In this document: positions 46,460 to 53,308 of the stretch, piece after piece
Position numbering within the stretch: position 1 is the stretch's first letter
How the letters are laid out: every line of letters starts with the position of its first letter
Assembly: GCA_964447285.1 (NCBI GenBank)
Contig: CAYURO010000015.1
Location: forward strand, 41,655-105,654
Direction of reading: 5' to 3'
DNA length: 64,000 nucleotides
Source: CAJBNH01 sp964447285
GTDB taxonomy: Bacteria > Myxococcota_A > UBA9042
The notes under the pieces: model-generated
What the model was told of the DNA's origin: nothing
What the model saw: the letters and a program-made list of their open reading frames with translations, nothing else
The model's database searches: none
Position numbers and translations under genes: made by a program

Positions 46460-46946
46460 CTTCCGTCAGGAACGACTCAGGGTGGAACTGAAAGCCCAGC
46501 AGCGGTCGCTCAGGGTGCCGCAGGGCCATGACGACGCCCGACTTGGTGCGGGCCAGCACCTCAAGACCGCTGCCGACCGTGGCCGCGTGCAGCGAATGGT
46601 AGCGAGCGACGCGCAGGGTGCGCCCCAGAAATTCGACCGGCTCAGCGCGGCCGTGGACGCAACCGGGCAAGGGCTCTGTGGTGCCGCCGAAGTGCTCGTT
46701 CAGAATCTGCATCCCCAAGCAAACGCCCAGCAAAGGCGTGCCGCCGTCGATCCACGGCCCGTAGCCGGGGTGGTCGCAAGGGCGCCCGGGTCCCGGCGAG
46801 ATCACGACCAAGTCCCAGCGCTGCACGGCGACGTCGGCCGCCTGTGGGTGCGCCGAGATCGTCACGTCGGCACCTGCCTCGGCCACCAGCAGGTGTTCGA
46901 GGTTGCGCGTGAAGCTGTCGCGGTTGTCCAGAAGCAGCACGCGCAC
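46410..46946 (-). CDS. pabA: Aminodeoxychorismate synthase glutamine amidotransferase subunit
   Basis: 178 residues from a GTG at 46946 with GGAGG 6 bases upstream (an ATG at 46964 would add six residues but lacks a site). Class I GATase: LLLDNRDSFTRNLEHLL, ISPGPGRPCDHPGY, nucleophile Cys in LLGVCLGMQIL and the His/Glu pair in GFQFHPESFLTEDG. It makes ammonia from glutamine for PabB. TrpG-type enzymes look alike, but the pabB-pabC neighbours favour PabA. First gene of a tightly overlapped pabA-pabB-pabC operon. Confidence 0.92.
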   Translation of the reverse strand: MRVLLLDNRDSFTRNLEHLLVAEAGADVTISAHPQAADVAVQRWDLVVISPGPGRPCDHPGYGPWIDGGTPLLGVCLGMQILNEHFGGTTEPLPGCVHGRAEPVEFLGRTLRVARYHSLHAATVGSGLEVLARTKSGVVMALRHPERPLLGFQFHPESFLTEDGGSIVHTALCLLGLR

Positions 46947-47023
46947 CGGGTTCCTCCCTCGCATCCGGATGCTGGGGCCCGCGCCTGCGATCGTCAACGG
47001 CGGAGGGCCTTTGCTGCACCGGT

Positions 47024-47070
47024 TTGCTCTCCGCAGCGTCGAACTGTAGTCTATCGCCCTCTCCCCCCCC
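47024..47070 (+). promoter_or_regulatory. Promoter plus C-tract upstream of the esterase lipoprotein
   Basis: TTGCTC (47024-47029), a 17-base spacer and TAGTCT (47047-47052), followed by eight C at 47063-47070, 29 bases before the ATG at 47100. Confidence 0.45.
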
Positions 47071-47099
47071 ACAGCGGCACGACTCTCGCCGGAGGCTAC

Positions 47100-48563
47100 A
47101 TGTCCTTGCGTTCCCTGCGTTCTTGGTGGCTCGTCCTCTCCATTGTCCTCTCCTTGGGCTTGACCGCCTGCGGAGGAACCGACGACGCAACAACGACGAC
47201 CGACACTGCCGACACCCTTGGCGACTCCGCGGGCACGACGGACGAGGACGCGCTCCCGAGTGACGGCGCCGCGGACACCATCGCCCCCGACACGGCCCCG
47301 GACACCGGGACAGACATCGCAGCAGACACCGGCGAGTGCGTCCCGACCACGCCCGTCTACGAAGGCACGCCTTGGATCATGGGCGCGCAGATCGCCCCCG
47401 TCGGCTGCATCAAGCTGACGATGGTGCTCGAGGTCAAGGGCGAGCTCGCCGCCGGCAAGACGCTGCAGTGGGTGCGCCTGCGCTCCGTCTCCAAGTGCGG
47501 CGTCAGCAACTCCCTGATGCAACTGGACGACGTGGCGATCAATGCCGACGGCAAGGCCACGCTTGTGTTCAAGGGTCTGAAGTTCCCGGCCGCCTACTCG
47601 CCGACCGGCTCGGAGGTGGAGATCGACCTGACGCTGAACGGTTCCGTCAAGTCGGCCGACCTGTTCTGCGGCAACGCCACCGGCTATCTGGCCATGTTCG
47701 CTGCGGATCTGGCCGGCTCTGAGTTCGCTGCCCAGCCCGCCGACAAGGCTACCGACCCGCCGCTCAGCTCTTGCTCTGGTGAAGGCTGCCCCGTCGCCCT
47801 CGAGCACATCGACGCCGCCAAGTGCCCGACCATGACCGACGGCGACGGCGAGATCGAGAGCGGTGGCCTGAAGCGGACCTTCCGCGTCTTCACCCCCGAG
47901 GGCCTGGACAAGACCAAGCCCGCCCCGCTGGTCTTCCTCTGGCACGGCATCGGCGACTCGATCGACGTGATCCTGCAGCAGTCCGAGTTCGACAAGCAGG
48001 TGACGGCGGGTCAGTTCATCCTGGTGGTGCCGCAGGGCCAGTCGACCGACAAGGTGCCGACCCAGTGGTCGTACGTGTCCAGCAGCGAGTCGCCCGACAG
48101 CTACCTGTTCGACGACCTGCTGACCTGCGCCGCCAAGGCCTACAGCGTCGACGCCAAGCGCGTGTATTCGGTCGGCTTCTCAGGCGGCGCGATGTGGACG
48201 TCCTGGCTCAGCTCGTTCCGCCCCGACAAGTTCGCGGCGGTGGCGATCTTCTCGGGCGGCCTGATTGACGGCGTCAAGTACTCGAATCCGCAGCACAAGT
48301 TCCCCACTATCGTGGTGCAGGGCGGTGCCGAGGACAAGGCGTACGGTGTGGACCTGGGCGCACTGGCCAAGCAGCTGGTCGGCGTCTTTGTCGCGAACAG
48401 CCAGTACACGGTCTCGTGCGAGCACGCGTTGGGCCATGAGTTCCCCAAAGAGATGAGCGCGGCCGTGCGCAAGCTGTTCAACGACGTCACCTTTGACGGC
48501 CCCGCCGCGCCCTACACCCAGCTGCCGACCGAGTTCCCCGCCTGGTGTACGATCGCGAAGTAG
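47100..48563 (+). CDS. Esterase/PHB-depolymerase-like lipoprotein (alpha/beta hydrolase)
   Basis: 487 residues; GGAGG precedes the ATG at 47100. Lipobox LGLTAC, then an Asp/Thr-rich tether of about 60 residues. Residues about 75-235 are a beta-rich Cys-containing domain (APVGCIKLTMVLEVKGEL). Residues about 250-487 are an alpha/beta hydrolase of the feruloyl esterase/PHB depolymerase (LpqC-like) type: oxyanion strand PLVFLWHGIGDSIDVI, nucleophile in VYSVGFSGGAMWTSWL (GFSGG), PTIVVQGGAED carrying the acid region, and a late His in ALGHEFP. Probably cell-surface and acting on ester substrates; the substrate is unknown. Confidence 0.82.
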   Translation: MSLRSLRSWWLVLSIVLSLGLTACGGTDDATTTTDTADTLGDSAGTTDEDALPSDGAADTIAPDTAPDTGTDIAADTGECVPTTPVYEGTPWIMGAQIAPVGCIKLTMVLEVKGELAAGKTLQWVRLRSVSKCGVSNSLMQLDDVAINADGKATLVFKGLKFPAAYSPTGSEVEIDLTLNGSVKSADLFCGNATGYLAMFAADLAGSEFAAQPADKATDPPLSSCSGEGCPVALEHIDAAKCPTMTDGDGEIESGGLKRTFRVFTPEGLDKTKPAPLVFLWHGIGDSIDVILQQSEFDKQVTAGQFILVVPQGQSTDKVPTQWSYVSSSESPDSYLFDDLLTCAAKAYSVDAKRVYSVGFSGGAMWTSWLSSFRPDKFAAVAIFSGGLIDGVKYSNPQHKFPTIVVQGGAEDKAYGVDLGALAKQLVGVFVANSQYTVSCEHALGHEFPKEMSAAVRKLFNDVTFDGPAAPYTQLPTEFPAWCTIAK

Positions 48564-48678
48564 GCGCATCGACTTCCGCCCTGCCCTTTTCTCCCACCCG
48601 CCACGTCGCCCCTGACGGCGAACGCGACTGCATCGACACGGCTTGGGGCTGTGTTGGGGCAGCATTTTGCTCGGTCGC

Positions 48679-48727
48679 TTGAGGTCGCCTCGCTGGCCTG
48701 CGACAATCTTTGCCCCCGCCCCCCCAT
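48679..48727 (+). promoter_or_regulatory. Promoter plus C-tract upstream of the PPC lipoprotein
   Basis: TTGAGG (48679-48684), a 17-base spacer and GACAAT (48702-48707), followed by C-runs of five and seven between 48713 and 48725. The ATG is at 48762. Confidence 0.45.
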
Positions 48728-48761
48728 CCCCAGAGGTGCGGGGCCACTCCCAGGAGGTTTC

Positions 48762-50276
48762 ATGTTCTTGCGCCCGCTCACCTTCCTTGCCATCCCCGTG
48801 CTGCTGCTCGCGACCGCGTGCGGCGGCTCGGACGACACCAGCTCCACCACCACCCCCGACACGACCTCGGCCGATACGAGCGACACCAGCTTGGACACGG
48901 CAGGCGACACCGTTACCGTCGACACGATCGGCGGCGACATCAAGACGGACACGACGACCGACGCTGCGACCGACACCACGCCGGGCGACACGATCGACGA
49001 CGCCAACACCGACACCAACCCTGAAGCCAGCTTCGACAACGCGGTCGAGTTGGTGCTGGGCGAGGCGATCGATGGCGATCTCTACACCACGGGCCAGATC
49101 GACTACTACAAGTTCACCGGCACCCAGGGTCAGGGCGTCGCGATCATCGTTCAGGCTCAAGAGACCGCTTTCGACCCCGAGGCCATCGACACCGTCGTGA
49201 CCGTGTACGACGCCGACAAGAACGTGATCGCCCGCAACGACGACATGGAGCCGCGCGTCACGAACGACAGCCAGGTCTTCATGTTCCTGCCCGCCGACGG
49301 CGACTACTACGTCACGATCGAGGAGTGCTGGACCTGGATCGAGAACAACGCCGTCAACGCCTCTTGCGCCGACCCGAAGGACAAGGTCACCACCGCGTAC
49401 CAGTTGCTGGTCGGTGAGATCTCGACCACGGCCGACACGTTCTTCAAGGACGAAGAGAAGGGCGACACGGCTGCAGACGCGACCCCGATCAGTTTCATCA
49501 AGGGCACCAACGGCTTCTACCAGATGACGGTGCTGTGGGGCTTCTTCGAGGGCATCACGGACATCGACGTCTTCGCCATCTCGGTGCCTGCCGATTTTTC
49601 GGCGGACGCTGGCGAGCGCGGCATCCTGTACTACGCGGCCATGGCGGCGGGTGCGGACGGCAACGGCTCGACCACCCCGATCGGTGTGGTGTCCTTGGCC
49701 TCAGCTGCCACGCCCGACGCGATCCTTGCGGAGACCGACTTCGCCGCAGGTGGCGAGCTGACCCCGCCGATTCAGGCCGGTGAAGACTACCTGCTCTTCG
49801 TCCGCCACCCGGGCAAGGACAAGGGCGACAACGACTTCTACTTCTCGTATGCCTATATCTCAGGGTCGAACCCGGTCGAGACCGGCGACAACGAGACCGT
49901 CGCGAAGGCCCAAGTGCTCAGCCCCAGCGAGACCCAGGCCGCGCTGGCCGGCTACTTCGTCGAAGGCGACCTCGACCCCGACGGCGATCTGGACTTCTTC
50001 TCGTTCGACATTCCGGCCGGCGCCGTCTCTGTCTCGGCGACCTGCAGCGCCCAGCGCATCGGCTCGGGTCTGCGGCAGTTCCAGCTCAATCTGGTCAACG
50101 AGGCGGGCGCAGCCATCGCCAACGGCGCGGCTTCCGAGAGCCTGACCAAGAATGCGTCGCTCACCGAAGTTCCGGTGCCGAACGGCGCGACCAAGCTGTT
50201 CCTGAAGGTGCAGGCGGGCTCGGTCGACGCCAAGATCGCCGGCCGCTACTACCGCTGCGGCGTGTACGTGCAGTAG
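48762..50276 (+). CDS. Lipoprotein with PPC-type beta-sandwich domains
   Basis: 504 residues; AGGAGG precedes the ATG. Lipobox LLATAC, then a Thr/Asp-rich tether of about 70 residues. Three successive PPC-like units can be seen: about 90-220 (IDYYKFTGTQGQGVAIIV, ETAFDPEAIDTVVTVYD), about 240-370 (DIDVFAISVPADFS, GEDYLLFVRHPG) and about 385-504 (DLDFFSFDIPAGAVSVSA). PPC domains usually accompany secreted peptidases, but no peptidase domain is present, so it is a binding or structural protein. A lone PPC-like fragment at 366-699 shares the fold. Confidence 0.78.
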   Translation: MFLRPLTFLAIPVLLLATACGGSDDTSSTTTPDTTSADTSDTSLDTAGDTVTVDTIGGDIKTDTTTDAATDTTPGDTIDDANTDTNPEASFDNAVELVLGEAIDGDLYTTGQIDYYKFTGTQGQGVAIIVQAQETAFDPEAIDTVVTVYDADKNVIARNDDMEPRVTNDSQVFMFLPADGDYYVTIEECWTWIENNAVNASCADPKDKVTTAYQLLVGEISTTADTFFKDEEKGDTAADATPISFIKGTNGFYQMTVLWGFFEGITDIDVFAISVPADFSADAGERGILYYAAMAAGADGNGSTTPIGVVSLASAATPDAILAETDFAAGGELTPPIQAGEDYLLFVRHPGKDKGDNDFYFSYAYISGSNPVETGDNETVAKAQVLSPSETQAALAGYFVEGDLDPDGDLDFFSFDIPAGAVSVSATCSAQRIGSGLRQFQLNLVNEAGAAIANGAASESLTKNASLTEVPVPNGATKLFLKVQAGSVDAKIAGRYYRCGVYVQ

Positions 50277-50286
50277 GTCCCCAACG

Positions 50287-50342
50287 ACCGACCGGCCGGG
50301 TGCTTCCAGACGATGGGGAGCGCCCGGTCGGGGTCGGTGCCG
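50287..50342. terminator. GC-rich imperfect hairpin between convergent genes
   Basis: In the 159-base gap 50277-50435, complementary GC-rich arms around 50287-50302 and 50327-50342 can pair with small bulges. The site fits a shared terminator for the PPC lipoprotein and the convergent tail-fibre-like gene, but there is no T-tract. Confidence 0.3.
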
Positions 50343-50435
50343 CGCGACGTTTCGCCAAACCCGCACAACCAGAAGCTCTTCCGGGGTGTTACGGCCGATC
50401 CCCGGTCGAGGTCACCGGCGGTGGTCTCGCTTGGG

Positions 50436-52781
50436 CTATAGGCAGCAGGCGTAGCCGTAGGTGGCGGCGGGGTTGATGTCGTTGCCGACGCTGCCGGCGC
50501 CGTACGTGCTACTACAGTAGCCGTCGCAGTCATTCATGCCCGCCGTCCAGTTACCCGACACGGTCAGGACGCCCGCCTTGCGAAGCACGGAGCTCTCGGA
50601 GACCGAGCACACGTGGGCACCGAGCGCGCCGCAGTCGTTGGCGGCGTTGACCCAGTTCACCGATGCCGAATTGACGATCTTGGCGGTGCAAACGCCCCCG
50701 GTTTCGGTGGCGCCGGTCGGGCACACGGTTGCAGTGGGCCGTTCGCCGGCACAGCACGCAAAGCCGTATGGCTGGTGGAAGGTGACGTCGTTGGCCATGC
50801 CGCCCGTGCCATATTCGGCATAGCCGTCCGTGTCCTGGCCGTCGTTGGGCCAGGTCTGCGCCGACGGGATCTTGCCGGCCGTCCGCAGGTAGACGAGGTT
50901 CGACTTGGTGCACACGTCCGAGTTCAGCCAGGCGCAGTAGGCCGCAGCGTACTGAAACGGTGCGTCCTTGGAGGGGTGGATGTAGGTCACGCGGATGCCC
51001 TTGTCACCGGCCGCCACCTTGACGACCTGGTCCGTATCCCGCGCGGGAGTGGCGTTGTAGCAGCAAGGTGCCGCCCACCGCTCGCCGGCGCTATGATCAT
51101 CGCCGATGTTGCCGGTCGCCTCGTTGTGGACGCCACTGTCGTTGTCGGCCCAGGAGTTCGTCCAATTGCCATACGACGTGTAGTTGCCCAACAGGCCATA
51201 CCGACGAAGGACCAGTGCCTGTGCGTCCGAGCAGAGGTCCGCCTTCTTGGCCGAGCAGAACGCCACCGCCTCCTCCCACGTCATGTTCGTGCCGACGCCC
51301 GGCGTGCAAACACCGCCCACCACCATCGACTTCGCCCCGTTGGGCTGAGTCGGACACCACGAGTTCTCGAAGGTCACAAGGTCGTGAAAGGTCGCCTGGC
51401 CCATCAACTGCTTGCCCGGCGCCAACTGGACGTCGCCCTCGAGCAGCAGGTCACCCTTGACCTGAACCTTCTTGCTGGACAGCGTAGAGATCGAGATCGA
51501 CCACGACGTGACCTGTCCATCGAAGCCATTGTTCAGGTAGGCGCCATCGACGACCTTGAGAAACCACTTGCCCTTGGGGTTCTTGCCCAGCCAAGTGGTC
51601 AGATCGCCCTTGACCGTCTTGGTCGGCTCCGGCCAGCTGGTCTTCAGGATCGAGCCCACCGCGGCCTTGTCGTGCAGCACGTACTCGACCGCGTTCGGGT
51701 CATACAAGCTCACGGTCACCGATGCCAGGTTCGAATTGGCCATGTCGATCGAGACCGTCAGCTTCTGCGCCACACCGATGTCCGGGAAGTCGATGAAGTC
51801 CGAGACGCCAACCGGGTTGTTGTCCAGCAGCTTCAGCCCCGGGGTGCCCGTGCGGGTGTCCGAGAACTGGTTGGTCAGCAAGTTGTTCGAGATCTCGTTC
51901 AGACCGTCCGGCGGCAGCGAGCTTGCGTCCATCGAAGCCACGCACTCGTAGCTGCCGTCGGCCTTCAGCCCCTTGACCACCAGACCGGTGCCGCAGGACA
52001 CCCCAAGCTTGGCCAGTGTCGGCGGATTGTTCAGGTCCGCGTGCGACCCGGTGAAGGCCACCTTGGACAGCTGCGGCGTCCCCGACAGGTCGGCATAGGC
52101 ACCGGACAGCGCGACAGTGGCAAGCGCCGAGGTCTTGGGGTACTTGGTCAGGTCGGGCGCGCCGGCGAGGTCGAAGTAGGAGCCAGAGAATGCGACCTTG
52201 GCGAAGTCCTCACTCTTGGCAAAGCTGGTCAGGTCGGGCGCGTCCAGCAGGTCGGCAAACAGCCCCGTGGTCGCCACCTTGGCCAGCGCCGAGGCCTTGG
52301 CATAGGGCGTGAGCAGCTGGGCGTCGATCTGGGCAAGGCCGATGCAACCGGAGCAATCGAGCCCCTCCGCAATCGCGGCCCGCAGTGCAAATGGAACCGA
52401 CAGGGTTGGCCGCCGCGTGATCTCAGGGTCGCTGCCGATCTGGATGCCCAGCCACGCCGACCCGCTGAAGCCGCCCAACAACGCGGCCGTCAACGGAGTT
52501 TTGCTGCCCAATTCGTGTGTGAACATGCCGCCCTTGACGTAGACGGTCACCGGTCCTTCGGTCCAGACAGCCACGCCGCCCACCGGGATCTTGTAGAGCG
52601 CAAACGTGATGGCGTAGTTGCCGTCCGACGCCGGACCGCCACCAGTCGACTGCATATAGCCCTCGATCGACACCTGGGAGGGGACCGCGGCGTGGGCGGG
52701 AAGCGCGACCGTCAGCGCCAGAGCGGCGACAAAACCTGCCAGCCAATTCATGTGGTTGCGTGTTTCGGGCAGGTGCATCAT
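50436..52781 (-). CDS. Secreted protein with tail-fibre-like stalk, P-domain and three Cys-rich C-terminal modules
   Basis: 781 residues from the ATG at 52781 (GAGG 5 bases upstream; the inner ATG at 52751 has none). Signal peptide ending ALPAHA. N-terminal beta domain at about 35-150 (QVSIEGYMQSTGGGPASDG). Residues about 165-275 are stalk repeats of the phage tail-fibre type (VALSGAYADLSGTPQL, VAFSGSYFDLAGAPDL). Residues about 310-440 resemble a proprotein-convertase P-domain (LTTWLGKNPKGKWFLKVVD). The rest holds three modules of about 100 residues, each with a Trp-Ala-Cys helix, VC, LR..G and a closing YG.ACC (about 470-781). Probably an extracellular recognition fibre; no enzyme domain is seen. 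Confidence 0.78.
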   Translation of the reverse strand: MMHLPETRNHMNWLAGFVAALALTVALPAHAAVPSQVSIEGYMQSTGGGPASDGNYAITFALYKIPVGGVAVWTEGPVTVYVKGGMFTHELGSKTPLTAALLGGFSGSAWLGIQIGSDPEITRRPTLSVPFALRAAIAEGLDCSGCIGLAQIDAQLLTPYAKASALAKVATTGLFADLLDAPDLTSFAKSEDFAKVAFSGSYFDLAGAPDLTKYPKTSALATVALSGAYADLSGTPQLSKVAFTGSHADLNNPPTLAKLGVSCGTGLVVKGLKADGSYECVASMDASSLPPDGLNEISNNLLTNQFSDTRTGTPGLKLLDNNPVGVSDFIDFPDIGVAQKLTVSIDMANSNLASVTVSLYDPNAVEYVLHDKAAVGSILKTSWPEPTKTVKGDLTTWLGKNPKGKWFLKVVDGAYLNNGFDGQVTSWSISISTLSSKKVQVKGDLLLEGDVQLAPGKQLMGQATFHDLVTFENSWCPTQPNGAKSMVVGGVCTPGVGTNMTWEEAVAFCSAKKADLCSDAQALVLRRYGLLGNYTSYGNWTNSWADNDSGVHNEATGNIGDDHSAGERWAAPCCYNATPARDTDQVVKVAAGDKGIRVTYIHPSKDAPFQYAAAYCAWLNSDVCTKSNLVYLRTAGKIPSAQTWPNDGQDTDGYAEYGTGGMANDVTFHQPYGFACCAGERPTATVCPTGATETGGVCTAKIVNSASVNWVNAANDCGALGAHVCSVSESSVLRKAGVLTVSGNWTAGMNDCDGYCSSTYGAGSVGNDINPAATYGYACCL

Positions 52782-52954
52782 GTGGGCCTCGACCAAGCGA
52801 GAAGGGGGAAGCGAACCGCGAACGGGAGACCGTGGGCGAGTCGCAGGGCACATGCCATGCTGTCGCGCACGCACGGCGGCGTCAAATGCGATTCACACTG
52901 AGCCGTTGGATTGGGCAGACGGGGGTGCGACGCAACGTGGGCCGTAAACACGAA

Positions 52955-52990
52955 CGGCCGCTGACCCTCCCCCCGGATGGTCAGCGGCCG
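52955..52990. promoter_or_regulatory. Perfect 12-bp inverted repeat in the 527-base gap 52782-53308
   Basis: cggccgctgacc (52955-52966) and its exact complement (52979-52990) flank a 12-base loop. It lies between the divergent tail-fibre-like gene and parC, without a T-tract, so a regulator site or RNA structure is more likely than a terminator. A second inverted pair (cacttcttc at 53170-53178 with its complement at 53202-53210) lies nearer parC. No gene is supported in this gap. Confidence 0.35.
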
Positions 52991-53308
52991 CTGTGGCAGG
53001 GTCAACCCGAGCGCGAGTGGGATAATCCGGGTTCAGCGCTCAAGAGCTGACCGACGCCTGTCACGCTCGGTCTCCGAACCTGCCAAAGAGCAAGCCCGTA
53101 AGGTTCAGACTGTACCGCCCGGCTGAACGGGCGTCGAGGGGTCCACCGCACTGCGATGCCGCTTCCTCACACTTCTTCACACATGAGTCGCTGAGCCGCG
53201 CGAAGAAGTGCAACAGGCGGCCTTGATGCATCGGGGTCTGGTCGAATCGCCGATCCCGGCCTACAGTCCGCGTGCTCGCCCGACGAGCCCCGCACACAGG
53301 CCCCCGAG

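Noticed and set aside
50613..52901. Plus-strand frame of about 760 codons opposite the tail-fibre-like gene
   Set aside because: Arg/Val/Gly-rich antisense shadow; the minus strand has a signal peptide and recognisable repeats.
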